Below are positions 26,907-35,658 of a stretch of 64,000 bases of DNA, in pieces; the first letter of the stretch is position 1, and each line of letters opens with the position of its first letter. The notes beneath the pieces were generated by a model that made no database searches, had not been told where the DNA came from, and saw only the letters and a program-made list of their open reading frames with translations. This DNA is from an uncultured Bacteroidales bacterium. Lineage in GTDB: Bacteria > Bacteroidota > Bacteroidia > Bacteroidales > UBA932. Position numbers and translations under genes: made by a program. Where the stretch lies: the NCBI GenBank assembly GCA_934695325.1, contig CAKUVD010000007.1, positions 96,721-160,720 on the forward strand, in the 5' to 3' direction.

Positions 26907-27179
26907 TCATTTTATTATTTTACTAATCAAGTTTACTTTCTCAAAAGTACATTTTTCTTTATATCTCCAAATATAAAAGGGAACGATATAAGTGATGGCA
27001 ACGAGAATCGTGTTCCTGTCGAATAACCGTGGCATTTTTACAGGCAGAAAAAATGAATTGCCCGGGCAATCAGCCTTTCTCCGGACAAATGACATCACCT
27101 TTCCGCCGCTAAGTAGACGTCTCGGATAATAATGTTGAGGAGATTCACGTAAAAGGCTAACATATAACACATTAAACAA
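26907..27179 (-). other. Possible small or relic ORF, 90 residues
   Basis: A 90-residue minus-strand frame ends 3 bases before the 52-residue ORF. Its C-terminal half has a hydrophobic stretch (ILVAITYIVPFYIWRYK). I recognise no family and codon use is AT-rich. It covers the 14-bp palindrome ATTGCCCGGGCAAT (27057-27070). It is as likely to be non-coding as coding. Confidence 0.2.
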
Positions 27180-27243
27180 AAACCATCAAAATATTGCGAT
27201 GAAACTGACTTATAGATTTGTTTTTTGCAATGACTTACTGCCA

Positions 27244-27272
27244 ACTGATATATCAGTCCCTAATTTTTAGGG
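27244..27272. repeat. Two adjacent perfect palindromes
   Basis: ACTGATATATCAGT (27244-27257) is directly followed by CCCTAA-TTT-TTAGGG (27258-27272). Both are perfect dyads. They lie upstream, on the plus strand, of the permease terminator hairpin. The role is unknown. Confidence 0.6.
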
Positions 27273-27287
27273 CTAATCTATCAAACA

Positions 27288-27324
27288 GAATCCCGAATAT
27301 CGTAGATAGCGACATTCGGGATTC
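27288..27324 (-). terminator. Terminator after the NCS2 permease gene
   Basis: GAATCCCGAAT (27288-27298) and ATTCGGGATTC (27314-27324) form a perfect 11-bp stem with a 15-base loop, 43 bases past the permease stop on the minus strand. Confidence 0.7.
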
Positions 27325-27367
27325 ACAAAGCATTTATATCCGACCTCGGCAGTCGCCGCGGAAAATA

Positions 27368-28675
27368 CTATATAAGCACGTACCTCAGCACGAAGAGGAT
27401 GGCGAGCACCCACATCATTACTGAGATTTTCTTGAGCCTGCCGGTCAGGGCATTGAGAGCCACATAGGAAATCATACCGAGCATAATGCCGTCAGAGATG
27501 CTGTACGCCAGAGGCATAAGCAGCATTGTCACGAAAGCAGGGATAGCCTCTGAATAGTCCTCCCAGTCAATGTTCTTCACAGGAGCCGCCATCATCACAC
27601 CCACGATGAAGAGAACCGGGCCAGTGGCAGCGCCAGGAATGGCGAGGAACAGAGGCGAGAAGAGGAGAGCTATGGCGAAGCAAACCGCCACGGTAAATGA
27701 GGTGAGACCAGTGCGGCCGCCCTCTGACACACCTGAAGCGCTCTCGATATAAGTCGTAGTGGTACTTGTACCGAACATCGCCCCTGCAACGGTAGCCACG
27801 GCATCAGCCATAAGCACCTTGTTGATGCCATCTACATTGCCGTCCTTATCCACCATACCGGCCTTGACAGAGACACCGACAACCGTTCCGATCGTATCGA
27901 ACATATCGATGAACAGGAACGTGAACACGATGGCAACCATATCCCAAGAGAAAATCTGTCCCCACTCGAACTGGCAGAAAATAGGTGCGATGGAAGGAGG
28001 GGTGGAAAGGACTCCGTTATAGTGGGTCACACCCATAGGAATACCTATAAGGGTAGTGGCGATGATGCCGAGAAGAAGGCCGCCGCGTACCTTGAGAATC
28101 ACAAGCGCAGATGTCAGCACAAGGCCGATGATCGCAAGAATCGCCGTAGGCTCGGAAAGAGAACCCAGAGTCACAGAAGTAGCATCACTGCTGACAATGA
28201 TGCCCGCTGACTTGAGACCGATGAATGCGATATAAAGGCCGATACCGGCTCCGATGGCACGCTTGAGGCTCATAGGGATGGCGTCCACGATAAGCTTGCG
28301 CACATTCGTCACCGTCAGGAGAATGAAGATGATTCCCTCAATGAATATGGCCGTCAATGCCATCTGCCAAGGATGCCCCATAGCAAGACAAACGGTAAAG
28401 ACGAAGAATGCGTTAAGGCCCATACCAGGAGCAAGTCCGAAAGGCTTCTTCGCATATATGGACATCACGAGGCAGCCGACGATGGCAGCGAGAGCCGTAG
28501 CCGTGAACACGGCATTTGTAGGCATACCCTGATCTGCAAGTGCACTGAAGATGCTTGGATTGACGGCGAGGATATACGCCATCGTAAGGAAAGTGGTGAT
28601 ACCGGCGATAATCTCGGTACGCACGCTATGCTTTGCCGGGTCAAGCCCGAAAGTCTTCTGAATAAATGCGTTCAT
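27368..28675 (-). CDS. NCS2-family purine permease (AzgA-like)
   Basis: The 435-residue inner-membrane protein has the multiple hydrophobic segments of the nucleobase-cation symporter-2 family. The start FGLDPAKHSVRTEIIAGITTFLTMAYIL, the APGMGLNAFF motif, FLFIDMFDTIGTVVGV and GTSTTTTYIESASGVSEGGRTG are signatures of the AzgA branch, which carries adenine, guanine or hypoxanthine. It lies 13 bases after a Tsx-like outer-membrane channel gene, so the two can move purines across both membranes. An adenine phosphoribosyltransferase gene is the next operon upstream. Confidence 0.93.
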   Translation of the reverse strand: MNAFIQKTFGLDPAKHSVRTEIIAGITTFLTMAYILAVNPSIFSALADQGMPTNAVFTATALAAIVGCLVMSIYAKKPFGLAPGMGLNAFFVFTVCLAMGHPWQMALTAIFIEGIIFILLTVTNVRKLIVDAIPMSLKRAIGAGIGLYIAFIGLKSAGIIVSSDATSVTLGSLSEPTAILAIIGLVLTSALVILKVRGGLLLGIIATTLIGIPMGVTHYNGVLSTPPSIAPIFCQFEWGQIFSWDMVAIVFTFLFIDMFDTIGTVVGVSVKAGMVDKDGNVDGINKVLMADAVATVAGAMFGTSTTTTYIESASGVSEGGRTGLTSFTVAVCFAIALLFSPLFLAIPGAATGPVLFIVGVMMAAPVKNIDWEDYSEAIPAFVTMLLMPLAYSISDGIMLGMISYVALNALTGRLKKISVMMWVLAILFVLRYVLI

Positions 28676-28688
28676 TGCCTGTCAATGA

Positions 28689-29471
28689 TTAGAAGACCCA
28701 CTTGATACCAAGGCAAGGACGGCACCAGAAGCCGCTGCCCGAACCGAAGTCATAAGAAAGTTCAATCTCAGTGCCGACATTGAGGTTATCCACGCCGAAA
28801 TGCTGGCCGACAGCATACCACACCTGAGGCTCGGTGATGAACACAACATTGGAAGTCTTCCAGGTGTCAGCCTTGAAGTTGCCGTCGCCATCAATCTTGG
28901 CAACCTGATGGTTCTGCCACCAGAAATCAGCGAAGCCGCTGAAACGGAGTCCCTTGACATTGAAGAGATCCTGCATTCCCCATACGGCGGTCAGCTGCAT
29001 AGGAACCTTGCTGTGAGGCCTTTTGCCGTCTACGCCCTTGTCATAGACGATATATTTCCCGAGAACCTTGAGGTTCAATGTATTCTTATAGTTGTCATTA
29101 TGGATGAACCAGTCGAGACCGCCAAGGAAAGCGTGATTGATGTTGTACTTGCTGTACACACCGCCGTTGTACTCGACGTGAAGGCTGAGAGGAGCAAGCT
29201 TGGTGTCCTGCCAGAAGTTAAGGCAGCGGGCAATCTCGAAATACGTACCGGACGGAGCCTTGTTGCCATCCGCTTTTTTTGCCTTGTAGTCGTAGTCAAT
29301 GAAGAAGAATGTGTTGCCCCACTTGTCCCCGTAGAATCCCTCGAGGGTAGTGGTTACCTGTTTACGATCACGACCGAAGTCGTAGAAGACCTGAAGATTC
29401 GTCTGCGCCTTCGCCATCTGCGAGAACGCCATCAATGCTACGATTGCAGCAAAAAAGGTTTTTTTGAACAT
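28689..29471 (-). CDS. DUF5020 (Tsx-like) outer-membrane channel
   Basis: From the ATG at 29471 it has 260 residues with a signal peptide (MFKKTFFAAIVALMAFSQMAKAQ). The mature part has alternating aromatic beta-strands and ends in phenylalanine (CLGIKWVF), as outer-membrane barrels do. The sequence fits DUF5020, a Bacteroidetes family related to the nucleoside channel Tsx (YDFGRDRKQVTTTLEGF at the start). Its partner, an NCS2 purine permease, follows 13 bases downstream. A role in nucleoside or nucleobase uptake is supported by family and context, not by direct motif. Confidence 0.85.
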   Translation of the reverse strand: MFKKTFFAAIVALMAFSQMAKAQTNLQVFYDFGRDRKQVTTTLEGFYGDKWGNTFFFIDYDYKAKKADGNKAPSGTYFEIARCLNFWQDTKLAPLSLHVEYNGGVYSKYNINHAFLGGLDWFIHNDNYKNTLNLKVLGKYIVYDKGVDGKRPHSKVPMQLTAVWGMQDLFNVKGLRFSGFADFWWQNHQVAKIDGDGNFKADTWKTSNVVFITEPQVWYAVGQHFGVDNLNVGTEIELSYDFGSGSGFWCRPCLGIKWVF

Positions 29472-29568
29472 AAGTTTGTTTTTATGAGTTGATATGTAAA
29501 TCCATTGAACAGCCGTTATGAAGTTGCATAATCCCATTCGACAGAAATCCAGGCAACTTCAAAAAAGA

Positions 29569-29597
29569 CGGACGGCCAAAAGTGGTTTGGCCGTCCG
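29569..29597 (-). terminator. Terminator after apt
   Basis: CGGACGGCCAAA (29569-29580) and TTTGGCCGTCCG (29586-29597) pair perfectly around AGTGG. On the minus strand the stem is followed by TCTTTTTTG. It lies 5 bases past the apt stop. Confidence 0.88.
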
Positions 29598-29602
29598 ATC
29601 TT

Positions 29603-30127
29603 CTATAGCTTCAACAGGGCAGTCGTCTCGACGTCCGACGGCATCGCCGCCATTCCATCGCATTCTGCCAACTCTATTATAAAGTTCGCATAAATCGCCT
29701 TGGGCGAAAATCTGCGTATAAGGTTCAATGCAGCCACGGCAGTACCGCCGGTAGCAAGCAAGTCATCGTGAAGCAGCACCACATCATCAGAGGTCAATGC
29801 GTCAGTATGAATTTCAAGGGTGTCCGAGCCATATTCCTTCAGATACTCCTCGGAATATGTATCACACGGAAGCTTGCCCGGCTTACGTATGGTCACGAAA
29901 CCTGCGCCCAGTCTGTAGGCCAATACTGCCCCGAGGATGAAGCCTCGTGATTCCAGTCCCGCTACCTTGGTTATGCCTTTGTCCTTGTAAAGCTCGTATG
30001 CGGCATCCACAGCCTCTCGGAATGCGTCTGCATTCTTGAAAAGCGTGGTCACATCCCTGAACAGGATTCCCTCCTTAGGAAAATCCGGTATAGATCTGAT
30101 GCTTGAGATAAGGAGTTCCTTGTCCAT
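29603..30127 (-). CDS. apt: Adenine phosphoribosyltransferase
   Basis: It salvages adenine with phosphoribosyl pyrophosphate to give AMP in the cytoplasm. The 174-residue protein has the standard family strings: IPDFPKEGILFRDVTTLF near residue 13, GLESRGFILG, VTIRKPGKLP and the PRPP loop DDLLATGGTA at 121-130. It starts 6 bases after an outer-membrane protein gene on the same strand and ends at a strong terminator, so it may be the last gene of an SLC13-barrel-apt operon. The neighbouring purine channel and permease genes fit the same pathway. Confidence 0.96.
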   Translation of the reverse strand: MDKELLISSIRSIPDFPKEGILFRDVTTLFKNADAFREAVDAAYELYKDKGITKVAGLESRGFILGAVLAYRLGAGFVTIRKPGKLPCDTYSEEYLKEYGSDTLEIHTDALTSDDVVLLHDDLLATGGTAVAALNLIRRFSPKAIYANFIIELAECDGMAAMPSDVETTALLKL

Positions 30128-30133
30128 CGGCCA

Positions 30134-31471
30134 CTAGAATGTAAATTTCACCATACCGAGAAGGCGATGGTTAGTAACCCAGTGAAGCCCGTCATCCACA
30201 AGTCCGTTTGAAGCCTTCACGAAGCCGCTTTCAGCATATTTTCCGTACTGCGCGGCTGTGATGTCATACTCCAGGCCGAAGGCAAGCTTTCCAAGGTTGT
30301 AAACGACCGTAGGTGTGACACGGATAAGCTGGTCAAGGTTATGGAAACCATTCGAGCTGATATAGAGATTGCTGGTGGAAGTGTAGTCAACACCGCCGAC
30401 AGTCTTATCTGTCACAAGTGCCTTGGATGTGCCCAGGTTCTTCATATATCCAATCATTCCCTGCACCTGTACCTTGCGACCGTACTTCACTGAGAGATAG
30501 GATACGGTACTATGCAGCGGAGCATATTCCATGGAGCCATCCTCATTGACCTTGGACACTCCGTATCCGGAAAGCATGTTGAAATGCTCGCCTGCGGAAG
30601 CATAGACAACCTTACCGTTAATGGAGAAGTCACGTGCTGCATACTGCACATAAACATAAGGATTAGCGGTAGTGATGCGGTCGCTTACCTTGCTGCTGGA
30701 TGCATCTCTCCATCTAGGCTTGATGCTGAGCACATCTACTCCAGTACGAGCGAGGAAGCCGTTATTGCCTTTCAATGTCACGCCTGCATAGAACTCAGGT
30801 ACGCAACCGTATTTAATGTAGCTGTCAGAAGCACCTTTAGGACCGGTGGAAAGATACTGCATCTGCCAAATGAGCCCACCGGTCAGAGTGAAATGCTCCG
30901 AGAAGTTGTGGTCAAGCATAACCATAGGGGTGCGGCTGAACGGATTGAACGGGGTACCAGTCTCCAGGTCAATGACATACGGCTGATCTGCCGCGATAGG
31001 GTGCCAAGCCTGCCCTATCTTTACAGAAGTGCTCTGTCTTCCGTCATTTCCAAGTCCGTCCCAGGACAATGTCGCATAAGCCTGGCGGAGACGGAGCACA
31101 GCCACGTTTCCGTTCATACAATAAAAGTCAGTCTCGACCTTCGCCCCGACCTTGGTCTTGCCTATCTGATAATCCTTCACATCCAGTCCAAGGCGCGAGG
31201 TGATGGCGAGAAAGCGGAAAGAAGGATTGGCATTGACATCCTCTCCTGTGCCATTAAGTTGTTCATCCAGAGGAAGGTAGTAGAACAGATCCTTGGTTCC
31301 GGCTTTATTGTCGCGGGAGTCGAAGACAAAATAATTGCGGATGAACCCGTAGAACTTGAAATGAGACGGCTTCTCCACTTTAGCTGACTTGGCAGCAGGC
31401 TCCGAAGCTAAAGCCACGGCAGCCGGTGCAATAAGAGCAACGGCCGCCAGGATGATAAATATCTTTTTCAT
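30134..31471 (-). CDS. Outer-membrane beta-barrel protein (DcaP-like porin)
   Basis: The 445-residue protein has a signal peptide (MKKIFIILAAVALIAPAAVALA), a short linker, and a strand-rich barrel that starts HFKFYGFIRNYFVFDSRD and ends LLGMVKFTF with C-terminal phenylalanine. This fits DcaP-like trimeric porins. Its ATG directly abuts the TAA stop of the SLC13 transporter gene upstream, so translation is coupled and the substrate is probably shared, for example a dicarboxylate. I cannot read the substrate from the sequence. Confidence 0.85.
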   Translation of the reverse strand: MKKIFIILAAVALIAPAAVALASEPAAKSAKVEKPSHFKFYGFIRNYFVFDSRDNKAGTKDLFYYLPLDEQLNGTGEDVNANPSFRFLAITSRLGLDVKDYQIGKTKVGAKVETDFYCMNGNVAVLRLRQAYATLSWDGLGNDGRQSTSVKIGQAWHPIAADQPYVIDLETGTPFNPFSRTPMVMLDHNFSEHFTLTGGLIWQMQYLSTGPKGASDSYIKYGCVPEFYAGVTLKGNNGFLARTGVDVLSIKPRWRDASSSKVSDRITTANPYVYVQYAARDFSINGKVVYASAGEHFNMLSGYGVSKVNEDGSMEYAPLHSTVSYLSVKYGRKVQVQGMIGYMKNLGTSKALVTDKTVGGVDYTSTSNLYISSNGFHNLDQLIRVTPTVVYNLGKLAFGLEYDITAAQYGKYAESGFVKASNGLVDDGLHWVTNHRLLGMVKFTF

Positions 31472-32941
31472 TTAGAATCCGATGAAAATCAATATCGCAT
31501 AACCGAGTACAAGACCTACAGCGCCGATGATTGCACCGACCTTGGTCATATCATTGACCTTGATAAGTCCGGTGGAGTGCGCGATGGCGTTAGGAGGGGT
31601 ACTGATAGGGAACAGCATTGCCACGGATGTAGACAGGGCGACTCCGACAAGGAGAGCCTTCACTCCACCGATCGGCGCAAGCATATCACCCATTCCGACT
31701 CCGACTGCGCTCAGGATAGGCACGAGAAGGCTCGCTGCCGCAGAGTGTGAGATGAAGTTGGACATTGCATAGCCCAGCAAACCAGAGAGAATGAGAATCA
31801 CAAGCGGCTTGAATGATGCGAATGGAATAGCCTGCACGAGGTTCTCGGCAAGACCTGTCTTGTTGAGGGCGATGCCCAGGGCGAAACCGCCGGCGACCAT
31901 CCAGAGCACACTCCACTCCACACTCTTGAGATCCTCTTTAGTGATGACGCCCGTAGCACAGAACACTCCGACAGGAATCATCGCCACTACATTGGCGTTT
32001 ACTCCCGTGTATTTGTCAAAGACCCACATAAGTATAGTCACTGCGAAAGTCACCCATACAATGTATGTCTTGGTGTCAGGCTTGCGCGTCGATTCTATCT
32101 TGAGTTCTATCTTGTCTGACGTGAACGGGAAAAGCTTCAGGAGAAGGAACCATGCGAAGAGGAGCATTACGATAACGTAAGGGACCATAATCATCATCCA
32201 CTCTCCGAAACCGATGCTCTGATGCATAGTCTCTGTCAGATAACCGAGTGCGATGGCGTTAGGAGGAGTTCCGATAGGTGTTCCTATACCACCGAGGTTA
32301 GCAGCGATAGGAATGGCCAATGCAAGTCCGGCCTGGCCTCTCTCACTGGACGGGAGTGTCCTGAGGACAGGTGCGAGGAATGTGAGCATCATCGCAGCTG
32401 TGGCCGTATTGCTCATAAACATAGAGAACACGCCTATGACCATCAGGAAGCCGAGAAGCACATACTTAGGCTTGGTTCCGAAAGGCTTCAGAAGGACTCT
32501 GGCAAGCTGCACGTCCAGCCCGACCTTCGTGGCCGCGATGGCAAGGAGGAATCCTCCAAGGAACAGCATAATAGTCGGATCCGCAAATGCGGCAAGAAGG
32601 GCCTTGTAGCTTACAAAGGTACCCATATCTGCAGGGTCTGCACCGACATTCCTCAGGAAAAGAGGACAGCTGTCCGATATGGTGAACAGAAGCACCACGA
32701 TGACAGTCACGGATGTGGCCCACGTAGGTAGAATCTCGAACATCCACATCAATGCGGCCAATGCGAAAATTGCTACTGTACGCTGTTCTATGATGGACAG
32801 AAGTGGTGTTCCGTTTTCCGTCAGGCCGAAGAATGACCTCGGAACGAACCAGAAGAAAAGGAATACGGCAATGGCGACAAGAAGCATCACTAACTTCTTC
32901 ATCGGGAATGCCGCCGCTGGTTTAACTGTTTCAGTTGACAT
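31472..32941 (-). CDS. SLC13/DASS family transporter
   Basis: The 489-residue inner-membrane transporter (start 32941, MSTETVKPAAAFPMKK) belongs to the divalent anion:sodium symporter family. The two SNT-type hairpin motifs are present: SNTATAAMM and, in the second half, SNFISHSAAAS. Each half also has a TPPNAIA string (GTPIGTPPNAIALG and FPISTPPNAIAHS). Members carry dicarboxylates such as succinate, or sulfate. Use of 32941 is favoured by the promoter just upstream: an earlier ATG at 33016 lies inside the -33 box. The outer-membrane barrel gene follows with no spacer. Confidence 0.93.
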   Translation of the reverse strand: MSTETVKPAAAFPMKKLVMLLVAIAVFLFFWFVPRSFFGLTENGTPLLSIIEQRTVAIFALAALMWMFEILPTWATSVTVIVVLLFTISDSCPLFLRNVGADPADMGTFVSYKALLAAFADPTIMLFLGGFLLAIAATKVGLDVQLARVLLKPFGTKPKYVLLGFLMVIGVFSMFMSNTATAAMMLTFLAPVLRTLPSSERGQAGLALAIPIAANLGGIGTPIGTPPNAIALGYLTETMHQSIGFGEWMMIMVPYVIVMLLFAWFLLLKLFPFTSDKIELKIESTRKPDTKTYIVWVTFAVTILMWVFDKYTGVNANVVAMIPVGVFCATGVITKEDLKSVEWSVLWMVAGGFALGIALNKTGLAENLVQAIPFASFKPLVILILSGLLGYAMSNFISHSAAASLLVPILSAVGVGMGDMLAPIGGVKALLVGVALSTSVAMLFPISTPPNAIAHSTGLIKVNDMTKVGAIIGAVGLVLGYAILIFIGF

Positions 32942-32986
32942 CTTATGTTTATGAATAAAATTACTGGTTTTCAGCAAAACAAAGTG

Positions 32987-33017
32987 CGAAGATAGACATT
33001 TTTCGATATATAACAAA
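32987..33017 (-). promoter_or_regulatory. Promoter of the SLC13-barrel operon
   Basis: On the minus strand TTTG (33014-33017) and TATCTTCG (32987-32994) are separated by exactly 19 bases. The -7 box has one deviation from TAnnTTTG. The ATG at 32941 is about 45 bases downstream. Confidence 0.7.
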
Positions 33018-33093
33018 TATCATATCGCATAAGTTCCGAGCCTCAGGTTCTCGCCTACGGGATGCACCCCCCATTGACCAGGACGCGGAAAAA

Positions 33094-33128
33094 AAAGAGG
33101 ACGGCTGAGATTTACAGTCGTCCTCTTT
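33094..33128 (-). terminator. Terminator after gdhA
   Basis: AAAGAGGACGGCTG (33094-33107) and CAGTCGTCCTCTTT (33115-33128) form a 14-bp stem with one G-T pair and a 7-base loop. On the minus strand a run of T follows directly. It lies 77 bases past the gdhA stop. Confidence 0.9.
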
Positions 33129-33205
33129 CTGGTTATGCCGGCAGCCGCCTATGAAAACACCACCTGACGATAGCACAGGCAAACTGTCTGCAAAGGTCTA
33201 TTTTA

Positions 33206-34549
33206 TTATATGATACCCTGGGCGAGCATCGCCTCAGCTACTTTCATAAATCCGGCGATGTTGGCACCCTTCACATAGTTTATATATCCGTCAGGCTGAG
33301 TGCCGTACTTCACGCAGGAAGCGTGGATGGCGTCCATAATGCCGTGAAGCTTCTGGTCCACTTCCTTCGCCGTCCAGCTGATATGCATAGCATTCTGTGT
33401 CATCTCCAGGCCTGAGGTTGCGACGCCTCCTGCATTGACAGCCTTTCCTGGGGCGAACAGGATTTTGGCCTTCTGGAACGCCTCGATGGCACCAGGCTGG
33501 CATCCCATATTGGATACTTCCACGCAGCACCACGTGCCGTTGGCGATAAGCTCCTCTGCATCCTCACGGGACATCTCGTTCTGGAATGCGCAGGTCATAG
33601 CGATGTCGCACTTGATGCTCCAGGACTTCTTGCCAGGTATGAATGTAGCGTCAGGGAACTTCTGTGCGAACGGTGCCACGACGTCATTGTTGGAAGCACG
33701 GAGCTCAAGCATATAGTCGAGCTTTTCCTGAGTCATTCCATTCGGATTGTAGATGACACCGTCAGGGCCTGATATGGCCACGACTTTGGCGCCAAGTTCC
33801 GTAGCCTTCACGCAGGCTCCCCAGGACACATTGCCGAAGCCAGATACTGCGACAGTCTTGCCTTTTATGTCAAGGTCGGCCTGATGATGGTGAAGCATAT
33901 GCTCCAGAAAATATACGGCACCGAAGCCAGTAGCTTCAGGACGGATAAGCGATCCTCCGAAAGGAATCCCCTTTCCGGTAAGCACACCATTATGCTCGCG
34001 GGTAAGCTTCTTATACATTCCTTCAAGGTATCCGATTTCACGTCCGCCGACACCAATGTCACCGGCAGGTACGTCCATATCCGGCCCGATGTTCCGCCAA
34101 AGCTCCAGCATAAAGGCCTGGCAGAACCTCATTATCTCGGCATCAGACTTTCCTTTAGGGTTGAAGTCGGAACCACCTTTTCCGCCTCCCATAGGAAGGG
34201 TCGTGAGCGCATTCTTGAACGTCTGCTCGAATCCCAGGAACTTGAGGATGGAAGGGTTCACAGACGGATGGAAGCGGAGTCCGCCCTTGTATGGCCCGAT
34301 GGCATTGTTGAACTGCACGCGATAGCCGGTGTTCGTCTGGACCTCACCGTTGTCATCCACCCAGGTGACACGGAATGTCAGCATACGGTCTGGCTCCACG
34401 AGACGCTCGATGATCTTCGCATCCTCGAATTCAGGGTGCTTGTTATATACATCCTCGATGGATTCCAGCACTTCTCGTACAGCCTGGAGATATTCTTTCT
34501 CCGCAGGGTACTTGGCCTGAAGCCTTGTCATTATCTCTTCTGTTCTCAT
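33206..34549 (-). CDS. gdhA: Glutamate dehydrogenase (NADP type likely)
   Basis: It interconverts 2-oxoglutarate plus ammonia and glutamate. The 447-residue length is that of the hexameric bacterial enzyme (about 450). Signatures include GPYKGGLRFHPSVN, the catalytic-lysine region MGGGKGGSDFNPKGKSDAE, VPAGDIGVGGREIGY and the nucleotide-binding VAVSGFGNVSWGA. NADP preference is inferred from similarity to the enterobacterial and Bacteroides biosynthetic enzyme. It stands alone between two terminators. The upstream korAB genes make or use 2-oxoglutarate, which fits. Confidence 0.96.
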   Translation of the reverse strand: MRTEEIMTRLQAKYPAEKEYLQAVREVLESIEDVYNKHPEFEDAKIIERLVEPDRMLTFRVTWVDDNGEVQTNTGYRVQFNNAIGPYKGGLRFHPSVNPSILKFLGFEQTFKNALTTLPMGGGKGGSDFNPKGKSDAEIMRFCQAFMLELWRNIGPDMDVPAGDIGVGGREIGYLEGMYKKLTREHNGVLTGKGIPFGGSLIRPEATGFGAVYFLEHMLHHHQADLDIKGKTVAVSGFGNVSWGACVKATELGAKVVAISGPDGVIYNPNGMTQEKLDYMLELRASNNDVVAPFAQKFPDATFIPGKKSWSIKCDIAMTCAFQNEMSREDAEELIANGTWCCVEVSNMGCQPGAIEAFQKAKILFAPGKAVNAGGVATSGLEMTQNAMHISWTAKEVDQKLHGIMDAIHASCVKYGTQPDGYINYVKGANIAGFMKVAEAMLAQGII

Positions 34550-34609
34550 TGCATTATTAATTTATTGGGTTATACATTATTTATCGTTTTAAATATCTTC
34601 TCTAAAAAA

Positions 34610-34630
34610 TCTGGTCCCACAGGAACCAGA
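34610..34630 (-). terminator. Terminator after korB
   Basis: TCTGGTCCC (34610-34618) and GGAACCAGA (34622-34630) pair around a 3-base loop (one G-T pair on the minus-strand RNA). On the minus strand ATTTTTTAG follows. It is 6 bases past the korB stop. Confidence 0.85.
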
Positions 34631-34636
34631 ATATCA

Positions 34637-35653
34637 TTACACCTCCCACGTGGATCCGCTATGCAGCAACTCATCCATAGATTGTACCTTGGCATTGGAC
34701 TTCACCCTCTCGACCTGTCTGGAGACTTCATCCTCGTATGTAATATCCTTGACATCACGGATTACGCCCAGCGCGACAGGAAAATCAGGGCCTTTCATAT
34801 CGGCCAGCATTGTCTGAAGCCCTAGATTGTCCTCGGAAGGGTCGTGGACGAGTATATCGTCGAGCGTGACTCCGTCCTCCCCTATCTTCACAACCTTCAG
34901 CTTCATACCATCCATCATAAGTCCCTTGGCATTGTCCTTTCCGAACAGCATCTTCTCGCCCTTGCGGAGGAGGATGGTTCTCTCAGCCTTCCATTCGCGG
35001 TCTGACAGGTCAGCGTGAGAGCCATTATTGAAAATCACGCAGTTCGTCAGGAACTCCATAACAGATGTACCGGCGTGGCGCGACGCCTCCAACATTATTT
35101 CCTGGTTCAATGCCAGTTCCGTATCCATACTCCTCGCAAAGAATGTGCCTTTCGCCCCCAGCACGAGACTGCCCGGATTGAACGGATGCTCCACCGTTCC
35201 ATAAGGCGAGGTCTTGGTTATGGCTCCCAGCTTGGATGTCGGGGAATACTGCCCCTTGGTCATACCATATATCTGGTTATTGAACAGCATTATATTAATG
35301 TCCACATTCCTTCTTATGGCGTGGATGAAATGGTTCCCGCCGATGGCAAGGGCGTCACCGTCACCGCTCGCCTGCCAGATGCAGAGTTCCGGGTTCGCCA
35401 CCTTCATTCCTGTGGCGATGGCAGTAGCCCGTCCGTGAATGCTGTGGAAGCCGTAAGTGTTCATATAATAAGGCAGACGTGAGGAGCACCCGATTCCGGA
35501 GACCACCACGATCTTCTCCTTGTCAATGCCTTTTTCCTCGCAGACAATCGGAAGTATCTTCTGCAATGATGCCAGAACGGAATAGTCTCCGCATCCAGGA
35601 CACCACCTGACCTCCTGGTCGCTCTTGAAATCCTTGAAAGTATATTTAGCCAT
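34637..35653 (-). CDS. korB: 2-oxoacid (probably 2-oxoglutarate):ferredoxin oxidoreductase, beta subunit
   Basis: The 338-residue beta subunit binds thiamine diphosphate and an iron-sulfur cluster. WCPGCGD (C18, C21) begins the cluster ligands and GDGDALAIGGNHF near 97 with NNQIYGMTKGQ near 125 forms the thiamine diphosphate site. It pairs with KorA, whose gene ends 5 bases upstream. Together they convert a 2-oxoacid, most likely 2-oxoglutarate, to the acyl-CoA with reduced ferredoxin. The absence of separate small ferredoxin-type subunits is usual for the two-subunit enzyme. Confidence 0.93.
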   Translation of the reverse strand: MAKYTFKDFKSDQEVRWCPGCGDYSVLASLQKILPIVCEEKGIDKEKIVVVSGIGCSSRLPYYMNTYGFHSIHGRATAIATGMKVANPELCIWQASGDGDALAIGGNHFIHAIRRNVDINIMLFNNQIYGMTKGQYSPTSKLGAITKTSPYGTVEHPFNPGSLVLGAKGTFFARSMDTELALNQEIMLEASRHAGTSVMEFLTNCVIFNNGSHADLSDREWKAERTILLRKGEKMLFGKDNAKGLMMDGMKLKVVKIGEDGVTLDDILVHDPSEDNLGLQTMLADMKGPDFPVALGVIRDVKDITYEDEVSRQVERVKSNAKVQSMDELLHSGSTWEV

Positions 35654-35658
35654 CTCGA

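Larger units (their letters stand above)
26477..27367. other. Long intergenic stretch, AT-rich in its right half
   Basis: This 890-base stretch holds no recognisable gene. The left part (to about 26740) has ordinary base composition and nothing I can identify. The right part is AT-rich, with two small minus-strand reading frames, several palindromes (27057-27070, 27244-27257, 27258-27272) and the terminator of the NCS2 permease gene. It could be a decayed insertion. Confidence 0.6.

Noticed and set aside
26995..27129. 44-residue plus-strand frame in the AT-rich patch
   Set aside because: It overlaps the opposing 90-codon frame and has no family match or ribosome-binding support; neither can be preferred, so it was not listed as a gene.
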